In this document: piece after piece, positions 1 to 7,698 of the stretch
How the letters are laid out: each line of letters begins with the position of its first letter
Position numbering within the stretch: position 1 is the first letter of the stretch
Assembly: GCF_030512175.1 (NCBI RefSeq)
Contig: NZ_JAULBL010000001.1
Span: 1,216,510 to 1,280,509, forward strand
Source: Paeniglutamicibacter sulfureus
GTDB taxonomy: Bacteria; Actinomycetota; Actinomycetes; Actinomycetales; Micrococcaceae
Reading direction: 5' to 3'
Length of the DNA stretch: 64,000 nt
Position numbers and translations under genes: made by a program
The notes under the pieces: model-generated
The model's database searches: none
What the model saw: the letters and a program-made list of their open reading frames with translations, nothing else
What the model was told of the DNA's origin: nothing

Positions 1-1318
1 TCAAGCCAAGGCTCGTACGCAACACGCCCAGGTCTTCGGCGGGCCTCGGGGCCGCCAACGGGCGTCGCCGAAGCATGCGGCGCAACCTCCGCGGGCGGCC
101 CAACTTCCGGGAGAGCGCATGCGCCTGGCGCTTGAGTACACGCTCCGCTTGGTCCCAGGCGCGCACGGCATGTTCGGACCCGCCCGCCTTGCCGGTGCTT
201 GCCGCAAGCAGGGCGTCCAATGCGGATTCAAGGTCGGTGACGGCCCGCGGATCGATCGCGCCGGCCGGGGCGGCGCGCAGGCGCGCCAATAGTTCCCTGG
301 TGGCGAATGCCAGCGGTGCGGTCAACCGCTGGAAGGTGTTTTCGCCGCCGCGGAAGCGTCCAATGACGGCACCGGCACCCATCACGGCGTCGGCCGATGC
401 GGCCAATTGCGACACCAGGGATTCGAAACTTTCGAGCTTTCGGGCGGTTTCCGGTGTCATGCCGCTGCCGCGCGCATGCACCGCTGCGACGACCTTTTCC
501 TCGGTTCGCGCCAAGTCCAGCGACGCCTTGCGCACCTTGGCCCAAGCGGCAGTGAACCCGCGGGGGCGTTGCCCCGGGTCGACGGCGAGGTAGGTCACCT
601 CGAGGGCTTCGAGCTCCAGGACCACGCCTGCAAGTTGGCGCTGCGCGGCGGTGAGCCGGCGGAAGCGGGCCTCCCACCGGGAACGGCGGCGTTGTGCCTT
701 GGAGAGGGCGAACGCCGTCAGCGCCAGGCCCAGCGCGGTGGCCATGATCCAGGGCCAGTACGAAGGCGGAGACCCGTGGTCGAGGTGCCGGGATGCTTCT
801 TGTGCCGCGGCGATGACTGCCAGTGGCCCGTGGCCGATTCCGACATTGGCCTGGTATGCATCGTGGATACCCTGGCCGACGGCGAGGTTTTGGGCCGGAT
901 CCTCGAAGAAGGGGCGGATTGCCACCTTGTCGCGGGCTTGGGCTCGCCTGATCGAGCCGTCGTAGTTATCGATCGTTGCGGCTTTCGGGAGCTTGGTGCT
1001 CAGCAGGATATCGGTGCCCGGGGCGAGGTTTCCCTGCTGTTCCTCGAGACTCAGCGTCCGGTCGGTGACCGTGAGGGTGAGCGGTTGCCAGGAAGCGACG
1101 GGTCGGTCCAGTGCGGCTTCGACCGTTTCCCGGGAGATGTTCCACTGCTGCTGGCCCTCAATGACGATCCGGACCTCGGAATCCGGTTGGGTGGCGATGT
1201 TCACGAGCCCGGTGGTTCCGAAAACCACGGTGACAGCCCCGAGAAGGATGGATATCCAGGGGAGGCCGAAATTCGGTTTGTTGCCGGAACGGGCGGGCGG
1301 TCTGGCTTTGCGGCTCAT
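1..1318 (-). CDS. Two-segment membrane protein, 3' end beyond left edge
   Basis: The reading frame opens with ATG at 1316-1318 and stays open to the left edge, so the C-terminus is missing and at least 439 residues are present. A hydrophobic segment lies at about residues 19-42 (core WISILLGAVTVVFGTTGLV). An extracytoplasmic stretch of roughly 150 residues follows, then a second hydrophobic segment around residues 190-206 (WPWIMATALGLALTAFAL). Behind it comes a long Arg/Ala/Leu-rich, probably helical cytoplasmic region. The upstream frame is closed by a TAG just before this ATG, which leaves it as the only good start. I do not recognise the family with confidence; DUF5129-type actinobacterial membrane proteins have a similar plan, but that is a guess. 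Overlapping open frames on the other strand lack any recognisable protein features. Confidence 0.6.
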   Translation of the reverse strand, partial: MSRKARPPARSGNKPNFGLPWISILLGAVTVVFGTTGLVNIATQPDSEVRIVIEGQQQWNISRETVEAALDRPVASWQPLTLTVTDRTLSLEEQQGNLAPGTDILLSTKLPKAATIDNYDGSIRRAQARDKVAIRPFFEDPAQNLAVGQGIHDAYQANVGIGHGPLAVIAAAQEASRHLDHGSPPSYWPWIMATALGLALTAFALSKAQRRRSRWEARFRRLTAAQRQLAGVVLELEALEVTYLAVDPGQRPRGFTAAWAKVRKASLDLARTEEKVVAAVHARGSGMTPETARKLESFESLVSQLAASADAVMGAGAVIGRFRGGENTFQRLTAPLAFATRELLARLRAAPAGAIDPRAVTDLESALDALLAASTGKAGGSEHAVRAWDQAERVLKRQAHALSRKLGRPRRLRRMLRRRPLAAPRPAEDLGVLRTSLGL

Positions 1319-1739
1319 GGACTCAATCAGGCGTATGCGGGCGTGAACCAGCCAATTCTAACGAAAATTGAATAAATGTCTGGCCGCGGAATACCCGGCC
1401 CTACGCTTTTGGAAAACATCAGAACCAGGCGAGCCAACCGCGAAACCCGTGAGCATAAACAACTTTGTGCTGGCGGGAGTCAATATTGCAGAACGAGCCC
1501 ACCAACATGGACAGGCCAAACGCTGCGGGGTTGGTTCCTCGAGGTGGTCCGGTGCGAACGCGACCGGGCGGTGGTGAATGGCGGAATCGAACATGGTGGC
1601 TTCCGTATGGGTGGATCAGTCTTGGAGGACCGAACCACTCAACAGGAGCCACTCCTTTCTGCCCTGGCGACGAACCGACTTGACGTCATGCTCAGAATCT
1701 CAACCGAACGGCATGGGGCCCAGCCGCCGTTGCCGGCGG
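1319..1739. other. Intergenic region without a convincing gene
   Basis: This 421-bp gap separates the membrane-protein start from the end of the YchJ-like gene. It holds an imperfect hairpin around 1613-1640 (9 of 11 pairs, six-base loop) and no tRNA that folds properly. Short open frames on both strands have no ribosome-binding site or recognisable composition. It probably carries the promoter of the leftward membrane-protein gene and the terminator of the YchJ-like gene. Confidence 0.4.
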
Positions 1740-2141
1740 TTATTCCTCGCCGTCGAGGTAGTACCAGCGTCCGCCCTCGCGCGTGAAATTGCTGACCTCT
1801 CGCTGGGAACCCGGCTGGTTCAGCAGGCGGTAGTGCGCCTCGAACTCGACGATGCCGCGGGTGTCGAACGGCCCTCCTGCTTCGGTGCGGATGATGGCCA
1901 GGTCGCCCCAGACGATCGCTTCGTCCAGCACCAGCTCCGCAGGGCGCGTGTCCGGGTGCCAGGTTGCCAGCAGGAATTCCGGAAGTCCTAGGGCGAAGGC
2001 ACTGAAGCGCGACCGCATCAGCGACACCGCGGTTCCGGGCCAAGCGGGGGCATTCGAATCTTCGTATCCCCGGTGATATCGGCCACAGCAGGATTCGTAG
2101 GTTTCCCCGGAATTGCAGGGGCAACGCGCATCTTTTTCCAT
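1740..2141 (-). CDS. YchJ-like SEC-C motif protein
   Basis: This is a 133-residue protein of the YchJ/UPF0225 family. The N-terminal CPCNSGETYESCCGRYH is the SEC-C zinc-binding motif, with Cys8, Cys10, Cys18 and Cys19 as likely ligands. The remainder is the YchJ middle domain, an NTF2-like fold, with the family signature SLMRSRFSAFALGLPEFLLATWHPDTRP. Length is normal for the family. The molecular function of YchJ proteins is not established; SEC-C modules are also found on SecA and on metal-dependent adaptors. The gene is divergent from purS, sharing a 200-bp intergenic region, and looks monocistronic. Confidence 0.9.
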   Translation of the reverse strand: MEKDARCPCNSGETYESCCGRYHRGYEDSNAPAWPGTAVSLMRSRFSAFALGLPEFLLATWHPDTRPAELVLDEAIVWGDLAIIRTEAGGPFDTRGIVEFEAHYRLLNQPGSQREVSNFTREGGRWYYLDGEE

Positions 2142-2342
2142 TGAACCAGCCTAAGGGCAGTCGGATCGACGGAATAACGGCGGCCAGCCTGCGCTCCGGG
2201 ACCCCTGCAACCCGACACAAAACCAGAGGAACGACCCCGTGCCGGTAGACTGGGCAGGCAAGCTCGCGGAGCGCCCCCACCCTTGGCGTGAGACGGCACG
2301 TCCGCGGGCGATTAACCACCCCTCGCGCACAGGAGAACCCGG

Positions 2343-2594
2343 ATGCCCCGGATCGTTGTTGATGTTATGCCCAAGCCCGAAATCCTTGACCCGCAGGGCA
2401 AGGCCATCGTCGGCGCACTTCCCCGCCTTGGCTTTACCGCTTTCAGCCAGGTTCGCCAGGGCAAGCGCTTCGAACTGACCGTGGACGGCGAGGTCACCGA
2501 GGAAATCCTCGAGCAGGCCCGCAACGCCGCCGAGAAGCTGCTCTCGAACCCGGTCATCGAAGACGTTGTCAACGTCGAGGTAGTCGCAGACTAA
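2343..2594 (+). CDS. purS: Phosphoribosylformylglycinamidine synthase subunit PurS
   Basis: At 83 residues this matches the small PurS subunit of the three-part FGAM synthase. It bridges PurQ and PurL so that ammonia released from glutamine reaches the PurL active site in step four of de novo purine synthesis. The start [20 protein letters not shown] and the central VGALPRLGF stretch are typical. An AGGAG-like site (cacaggagaaccc) precedes the ATG. The stop codon overlaps the purQ start (TAATG), so translation of the two is coupled. It is first in the purS-purQ-purL operon; a TAGACT-like -10 element lies about 100 bp upstream, but no PurR site is evident. Confidence 0.97.
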   Translation: MPRIVVDVMPKPEILDPQGKAIVGALPRLGFTAFSQVRQGKRFELTVDGEVTEEILEQARNAAEKLLSNPVIEDVVNVEVVAD

Positions 2595-3349
2595 TGAGCG
2601 CAACCGAACTTCCCCTGATCGGCGACTATTCGACGCCCGTCGCAGCGCTGTCCGGCGCCCGCATCGGCGTCGTTACCTTCCCGGGCACCCTCGATGACCG
2701 CGATGCTGCCCGCGCAGTGCGACTGGCCGGCGCCGAGGCAGTGTCCCTGTGGCACGCCGATGCCGAGCTTCAGGACGTCGACGCCGTGGTCATTCCCGGC
2801 GGATTCTCCTACGGCGACTACCTGCGCGCCGGCGCGATCTCCCGCTTCGCACCGATGATGGGCAAGATCATCGACGCCGCGAACTCGGATGCCAAGCTGC
2901 CGGTCCTGGGCATTTGCAACGGCTTCCAGATCCTGACCGAATCGCACCTGTTGCCGGGCTCCATGATCAAGAACGATCATTTGAAGTTCCTGTGCCGCGA
3001 CCAGGTCCTGCGCGTGGAAAACAACAACACCGCCTGGTCCAACCAGTACGCGCAAGGTGAGGAAATCACCATCGTGCTCAAGAACCAGGACGGCCAGTAC
3101 GTGGCCGACGAAAAGACCCTCGACGCCCTTGAGGCCGAGGGCCGCGTGGCCTTCAGCTACGTGGGCTGGAACCCCAACGGTTCGCGCCGCAACATCGCGG
3201 GCATCACCAATGCCGCGGGCAACGTCGTGGGCCTCATGCCTCACCCGGAGCACGCAGTAGAGGCCGGATTCGGCCCCGACCACACCGGAACCGACGGGCT
3301 GGGTTTCTTCACCTCCGTCCTGACCCACCTTGTTGGAGGCCAGAAGTGA
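2594..3349 (+). CDS. purQ: FGAM synthase glutaminase subunit PurQ
   Basis: This 251-residue class I glutamine amidotransferase hydrolyses glutamine to supply ammonia for FGAM synthesis. The nucleophile elbow is [10 protein letters not shown], with the catalytic Cys near residue 101. PHPEHAVE near residue 215 supplies the catalytic His and Glu. The N-terminus ([18 protein letters not shown]) and [13 protein letters not shown] form the oxyanion region of the PurQ family. Length is slightly above the usual 220-230 residues. The ATG overlaps the purS stop by one base and the TGA overlaps the purL GTG by four bases, giving a tightly coupled operon. Confidence 0.98.
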   Translation: MSATELPLIGDYSTPVAALSGARIGVVTFPGTLDDRDAARAVRLAGAEAVSLWHADAELQDVDAVVIPGGFSYGDYLRAGAISRFAPMMGKIIDAANSDAKLPVLGICNGFQILTESHLLPGSMIKNDHLKFLCRDQVLRVENNNTAWSNQYAQGEEITIVLKNQDGQYVADEKTLDALEAEGRVAFSYVGWNPNGSRRNIAGITNAAGNVVGLMPHPEHAVEAGFGPDHTGTDGLGFFTSVLTHLVGGQK

Positions 3350-5673
3350 GCGCCGCAGAGCAGACCACCGAGCAGAAGAAGTTCAACATGGACACCGTGG
3401 CCAACGCCGCGGCCACCCCGGAGACCGAACTGCCCTGGGCCGAGCTCGGCCTGAAGCAGAACGAGTTCGACGAGGTCGTCAAGGTCCTGGGCCGCCGCCC
3501 CACCGCCGCGGAACTGGCCATGTACTCGGTCATGTGGTCCGAGCACTGCTCCTACAAGTCCTCCAAGAACCACCTGCGCCAGTTCGGCGACAAGGTCAGC
3601 GAGGAAATGAAGAAGGACATGCTCGTTGGCATCGGCGAAAACGCCGGCGTGACCAACCTGGGCGACGGCTGGGCCGTGACCTTCAAGATCGAGTCGCACA
3701 ACTCCCCCACGATGATCGAGCCGTACCAAGGTGCTGCCACCGGCATCGGCGGCATCGTGCGCGACATCATTTCCATGGGCGCCCGCCCGGTGGCCGTGAT
3801 GGACCCGTTGCGCTTCGGTGCGATCGACCACCCGGACACCGCACGCGTGATCCACGGCGCGGTCGCCGGCATCGGCGGCTACGGCAACTCCCTGGGCCTG
3901 CCGAACATCGGCGGCGAAATGGTCTTCGACTCCGTCTACCAGGGCAATCCGCTGGTCAACGCGCTGGCAGTGGGCGTGATGCGCCACGAGGACATCCGCC
4001 TGGCCAACGCGTCGGGCAAGGGCAACAAGGTCGTGCTCTTCGGTGCACGCACCGGCGGCGACGGCATCGGCGGCGCCTCGATCCTTTCCTCGGAGTCCTT
4101 CGACGACACCAAGCCCTCCAAGCGCCCCGCCGTCCAGGTGGGTGACCCGTTCGCCGAAAAGGTGCTCATCGAGTGCTGCCTCGAGCTGTTCAAGGGATCC
4201 CTCGTTGAAGGCATCCAGGACCTCGGCGCCGCGGGCATCTCCTGCGCCACCTCGGAACTGGCCTCCAACGGCGACGGCGGCATGGAGGTCGAACTGACCT
4301 CCGTCCTGCTGCGCGACCCGTCCCTGACCCCGGGCGAGATCCTGATGTCCGAATCCCAGGAACGCATGATGGCGGTGGTCTCCCCGGAGAACATCGAAGC
4401 CTTCGAAGCGACCATGGACAAGTGGGCCGTGGAGTACTCCTGGCTTGGCGAGGTCACCGACACCGGCCGCCTGATCATCAAGTGGGACGGCGAAGTCATC
4501 GTCGACGTCGACCCGCGCACCGTCGCCCACGACGGCCCGCTCTACGACCGCCCGTACGCCCGCCCCGAGTGGCAGGATGCGCTGCAGGCCGACACCTTCA
4601 AGTCCTCGGAGGCCGGCGCCAACCTGCCGGCCACCGGGGATGAGCTGAAGGCCGCACTGGTTGAGCTGATGGCTTCGCCGAACATGTGCGACAAGTCCTG
4701 GATCACCAACCAGTACGACCGCTACGTCGGCGGCAACACCGCGCTGGCCTCCCCGGACGACGCCGGCGTGATCCGCGTCGACGAGGAAACCGGCCTGGGC
4801 GTTGCCCTGGCCACCGACGCCAACGGCCGCTACACCTTCCTGGACCCGTACCACGGCGCGCAGCTGGCCCTGGCCGAGTCCTACCGCAACGTCGCGACCT
4901 CCGGCGCCGTGCCGATGGCCGTCTCCGACTGCCTGAACTTCGGCTCCCCCGAGGACCCGGATGTCATGTGGCAGCTCGCCGAGGCCATTCGCGGCCTCTC
5001 GGATGCCTGCCTGGAGCTCGGCGTGCCGGTCACCGGCGGCAACGTCTCGCTGTACAACCAGACCGGGTCAACTCCGATCCACCCGACCCCGGTCGTGGCG
5101 ATGCTGGGCAAGTTCGACGACGTCGAGCGCCGCACCCCCTCGGGCTGGCGCGCGGATGCCGACGGCCAGGCCATCTACCTGCTGGGCACCACCTTCGACG
5201 AGCTGGACGGCTCGGAGTTCGCGAACATCCGCGGACACCTCGGCGGCCTGCCGCCGAAGGTCGACCTGGCAGCGGAGAAAACCCTGGGCGCGATCCTGAT
5301 CAACGCCTCGCGCGACGGCATGATCGACTCGGCCCACGACCTCTCCGAGGGCGGCCTCGGCGCAGCCTTGGGCGAGATGGCCCTGCGCTACGGCGTCGGT
5401 GCCCGCGTGGCACTGGATGACCTGTGCGAGCGCGACGGGGTGGATGCGTTCACCGCGCTCTTCTCCGAGTCGCAGGCCCGCGCGATCGTCGCTGTTCCGC
5501 GTTCCGAGGAGGTCCGCTTCAACGACATGGCCACCGCGCGCCGGTTCCCGGTGGTTCGCCTCGGCGTGGTTGACGCCGCGAGCACCTCGCTGGAGGTCCA
5601 GGGCCAGTTCGACCTGGACCTGGCCGAGCTGCGCGAGGCCCACGAGGCGACGCTGCCGAAGTACTTCGGCTAG
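3346..5673 (+). CDS. purL: FGAM synthase large subunit PurL (small-type)
   Basis: This 775-residue ATP-dependent ligase converts FGAR and ammonia to FGAM together with PurS and PurQ. The short actinobacterial/Bacillus PurL is 740-770 residues, so it is full length apart from a short N-terminal extension of about 20 residues. Visible motifs include [15 protein letters not shown] near the N-terminus, [26 protein letters not shown] and the second-half pseudo-symmetric [12 protein letters not shown]. The start is GTG at 3346 inside the purQ stop (GTGA). A G+C-rich hairpin follows 16 bp after the stop, ending the operon. The long opposite-strand open frame across this gene is a codon-bias shadow. 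Confidence 0.98.
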   Translation: MSAAEQTTEQKKFNMDTVANAAATPETELPWAELGLKQNEFDEVVKVLGRRPTAAELAMYSVMWSEHCSYKSSKNHLRQFGDKVSEEMKKDMLVGIGENAGVTNLGDGWAVTFKIESHNSPTMIEPYQGAATGIGGIVRDIISMGARPVAVMDPLRFGAIDHPDTARVIHGAVAGIGGYGNSLGLPNIGGEMVFDSVYQGNPLVNALAVGVMRHEDIRLANASGKGNKVVLFGARTGGDGIGGASILSSESFDDTKPSKRPAVQVGDPFAEKVLIECCLELFKGSLVEGIQDLGAAGISCATSELASNGDGGMEVELTSVLLRDPSLTPGEILMSESQERMMAVVSPENIEAFEATMDKWAVEYSWLGEVTDTGRLIIKWDGEVIVDVDPRTVAHDGPLYDRPYARPEWQDALQADTFKSSEAGANLPATGDELKAALVELMASPNMCDKSWITNQYDRYVGGNTALASPDDAGVIRVDEETGLGVALATDANGRYTFLDPYHGAQLALAESYRNVATSGAVPMAVSDCLNFGSPEDPDVMWQLAEAIRGLSDACLELGVPVTGGNVSLYNQTGSTPIHPTPVVAMLGKFDDVERRTPSGWRADADGQAIYLLGTTFDELDGSEFANIRGHLGGLPPKVDLAAEKTLGAILINASRDGMIDSAHDLSEGGLGAALGEMALRYGVGARVALDDLCERDGVDAFTALFSESQARAIVAVPRSEEVRFNDMATARRFPVVRLGVVDAASTSLEVQGQFDLDLAELREAHEATLPKYFG

Positions 5674-5688
5674 GCACGTCTGGCCACT

Positions 5689-5722
5689 GCGGGGCGTCGG
5701 GGATTTTTCCCCGGCGCCCCGC
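5689..5722 (+). terminator. Terminator hairpin after purL
   Basis: A 15-bp G+C-rich stem (GCGGGGCGTCGGGGA at 5689-5703 paired with 5708-5722, one G-T pair) closes a TTTT loop. It begins 16 bp after the purL stop. There is no long T tract behind it, only a T-rich stretch (gatgtttaacttc), so it may be a weak or Rho-assisted terminator. Confidence 0.75.
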
Positions 5723-5816
5723 CGATGTTTAACTTCATCTTCACCTTTTCGGCCAAGTCAGATTGAGTTCACCGTGCGAGAGATCTGCTTGCGAGCATCT
5801 CATAATCGAGCAAAGC

Positions 5817-5870
5817 GAACTTCAAGCTAGTTTCAAGGTCAAATTTGAACTTGAAACTAGCTTGAAGTTC
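5817..5870. repeat. 54-bp near-perfect palindrome, left copy
   Basis: The 54 bp are self-complementary at 26 of 27 positions. The arm begins GAACTTCAAGCTAGTTTCAA and the centre is CAAATTTG. TTCAA half-sites sit at offsets 5 and 16, mirrored by TTGAA at 35 and 46, that is 11 bp or one helical turn apart. The last codons and the TAG stop of the fic gene lie inside the right arm. A sister palindrome lies at 7279-7332 on the other side of fic. It could act as a terminator for fic, as an operator, or as a boundary of a mobile unit; sequence alone does not decide. Confidence 0.9.
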
Positions 5871-7212
5871 GAGCTCGACCTATTTTGCCCGAAAGCTTAT
5901 TGATCAGTTGCGGCGTTGGACGCCAAAGATACGACCTACCTACCTTTTGTTTTGTCAGGTAGCCATGTTTGGTGAGATCGTTAAGATCAGCGCGCGCAGT
6001 TTCGTGTGACACCCTGAAGCGATCCCGATACTGCCTCACCGAAACCCGCTCATTCTCATCACGAGCCAACTTCTCCAAAATTTCCGCTTGCCGGAAATTA
6101 AACTCAACAGTTTTGCTCGCGAGGGCAGAGCGTATATCGGCGGCCTCCTGGACCTTCGCCTGCAAGTGGTCATCTAGCTCGTCAAGCGCTCGGATAAAAA
6201 CGTCCAGCTGGTAGTGGATGAAGTAGGTGAGGTCGCGTTCGTCGTCCTCAGTTAGCAAATAGGCAGTTGAGTATCGCGACGGTGCTTTCTTGAAAATCTT
6301 GGAGATCGCGACATACTCACTGAGCCAGTATTCTTGCTTGAGCATGCACCAATAGAAGAGAGCTCGAGCGGTTCGCCCGTTACCGTCAGCAAAATAATGG
6401 TCGTAGCCAACCATAAAATCGACAATTACCGCCCGCACTACTGGTGGAATGTACGCCCCTTCCGGGGTATCACCGTTGGCAAAATCGCATAACGCCTGCA
6501 GTCGCTGGGGAAGTTGGTCTGCACTCGGTGGCTCGTGAACACAAATTTCGTTATCCCATACGGCAACTCGTTGATGATCGAGAGTTTCCAAACGACCTGC
6601 GTCGCTAGGGTCTTCCAATGTCCCATCGGTCAGGATGCGATGTAGTTCAATGACGAATTCTGTTGTCAACGGCTCCGCGAGCGAAGTTCGAATCCTCTCC
6701 ATAGCCTGATAATTGTTGTATATCATGAGCTCAGACTTGTTGCGTGGATCCCGCTTTGAGTCAAGCATCTCGATGGCGACTCGTCGCGACGTCGAAGCCC
6801 CCTCCAGCTGGCTCGAAGTAATCGCCTCTTCTACAAGCGATCGCACAATGTACTGATTTCGACCAGTTGTCCCAAAAACGTCGTCCGGCGTTCGAATCTG
6901 ACCACTTGCGCGACGCGTAATTTGCTCACTCTGCTTGAGCAGGCGATCAGTCATAGTGAATTGAAAGGCCTGACCGTTCTTGTCGGACAAATCAACGGCA
7001 CGATACTGGCTGCGGCGAGCAAACTTAAGCGACAACCACCATTCCTCAAGAGTCATCGCCTCAGGCGGCGTCTTATAACGAAGCTCGTCCCAATGCATAT
7101 ACCGTGAATCGTCAGGGTGAGCACTCATGAGTTCAAACAGGCGATTAGGTTGAACGGAATAGATCTTTTGCATCGCTGCTTCGATGTTGGGCGCGGACAT
7201 TGGCAGCTTCAT
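5857..7212 (-). CDS. Fic-domain AMP-transferase with C-terminal winged helix
   Basis: This is a Fic/Fido protein of 451 residues; Fic proteins usually transfer AMP from ATP to a hydroxyl side chain of a target. The active-site motif HYFADGNGRTAR is at about residues 272-283. The inhibitory motif SSQLEG at about 133-138 fits [S/T]xxxE[G/N] placed before the Fic core, i.e. an auto-inhibited class II protein. Residues 375-430 look like a DeoR-type winged helix (VSVRQYRDRFRVSHETARADL), so it may bind DNA and repress itself. I chose Met at 7212 because GAGG lies five bases upstream; an ATG at 7227 would add MKRGP but has no ribosome site. Codon use is visibly less G+C-rich than in neighbours, suggesting acquisition. 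The stop codon is provided by the flanking palindrome. Confidence 0.9.
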   Translation of the reverse strand: MKLPMSAPNIEAAMQKIYSVQPNRLFELMSAHPDDSRYMHWDELRYKTPPEAMTLEEWWLSLKFARRSQYRAVDLSDKNGQAFQFTMTDRLLKQSEQITRRASGQIRTPDDVFGTTGRNQYIVRSLVEEAITSSQLEGASTSRRVAIEMLDSKRDPRNKSELMIYNNYQAMERIRTSLAEPLTTEFVIELHRILTDGTLEDPSDAGRLETLDHQRVAVWDNEICVHEPPSADQLPQRLQALCDFANGDTPEGAYIPPVVRAVIVDFMVGYDHYFADGNGRTARALFYWCMLKQEYWLSEYVAISKIFKKAPSRYSTAYLLTEDDERDLTYFIHYQLDVFIRALDELDDHLQAKVQEAADIRSALASKTVEFNFRQAEILEKLARDENERVSVRQYRDRFRVSHETARADLNDLTKHGYLTKQKVGRSYLWRPTPQLINKLSGKIGRARTSS

Positions 7213-7235
7213 TGGACCTCGCTTCATTCAGATCT

Positions 7236-7263
7236 ACTTCAAATGGGCATCAAAATTTGAAGT
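7236..7263. promoter_or_regulatory. Inverted repeat ACTTCAAAT-N10-ATTTGAAGT upstream of fic
   Basis: A perfect 9-bp inverted repeat (7236-7244 and 7255-7263) sits 24 bp upstream of the preferred fic start. It shares the TTCAA half-site with the two 54-bp palindromes, so it is a candidate operator for the Fic protein's own winged helix. That link is inference. Confidence 0.6.
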
Positions 7264-7278
7264 TAGATGCAGTCGAGC

Positions 7279-7332
7279 GAACTTCAAGCTATCTTCAAAT
7301 CCAAATTTGAACTTGAAGATAGCTTGAAGTTC
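7279..7332. repeat. 54-bp near-perfect palindrome, right copy
   Basis: The 54 bp are self-complementary at 25 of 27 positions; read as leftward RNA, the two exceptions become G-U pairs, so the whole stem can form. Its arm starts GAACTTCAAGCTATCTTCAA. Compared with the left copy (5817-5870), the arm differs at AGT versus ATC and the opposite arm differs correspondingly, so the two have covaried. It lies about 66 bp upstream of the fic start, in its promoter or leader region. Confidence 0.9.
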
Positions 7333-7617
7333 TCTCCGCGCCAGCACGAATGCTCGACGGGCGAAACTGGTTGAAGTGGATGGCTCCGCGCGAGGAAACC
7401 ATCAACTCCCGATTTACATCCATACTTCAGTCGCCACGCATCTCGAGGAATCCACAAAGCGATAGGCCTCACGCTCATTTCCGGCCAATCGCCGGAGCGT
7501 CCGTACGCAACCGATCGCACACCCAAGCGTCAGACGGCACGCGCATTTCCCGCGCCTCCGCCACCCGCACTTGTGACCCACAACGCCTTGCCGTAGAGTT
7601 CTACATCACAGGCCAAA
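7333..7617. other. Intergenic stretch between fic cassette and monooxygenase
   Basis: No gene is supported here. Short open frames on both strands lack ribosome sites. Together with the operator-like repeats at 7618-7652 it forms a 366-bp spacer upstream of the monooxygenase. Confidence 0.35.
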
Positions 7618-7652
7618 GTTCGACTATAGAATCCAGTGTTCGACTATAGAAC
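7618..7652 (+). promoter_or_regulatory. Twin operator-like repeats before the monooxygenase
   Basis: GTTCGACTATAGAA occurs twice (7618-7631 and 7638-7651) with a 20-bp period, two helical turns. Each copy is itself partly palindromic (GTTC...GAAC). The arrangement resembles the repeated 10-15-bp sites bound by IclR-type regulators of aromatic catabolism such as PcaR/PcaU. No IclR gene is adjacent, so a regulator encoded elsewhere is assumed. TATAGA could also serve as a -10 element. Confidence 0.5.
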
Positions 7653-7698
7653 ACCATGCGGCGGCCGCAGACAGAACTCGACGAAGTGAGGAAAGCCC

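Noticed and set aside
407-1375. 322-residue rightward frame at the left edge
   Set aside because: The opposite strand carries a frame with two clear membrane segments that runs off the edge; the rightward frame has no recognisable features.
1570-1655. tRNA-like stretch on the minus strand ending in GTTCGATTCCGCCATTCACCA-like sequence
   Set aside because: The T-arm does not pair, the total length is about 69 nt, and no cloverleaf forms.
3241-4854. 537-residue open frame opposite purQ/purL
   Set aside because: It lies wholly antisense to unmistakable purQ-purL and has the Val/Gly/His-rich composition produced by high-G+C codon bias, with no motif.
5817-7332. Classical insertion sequence around fic
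   Set aside because: No transposase, and the flanking repeats are palindromes with no visible target-site duplication; a non-autonomous unit remains only a hypothesis.
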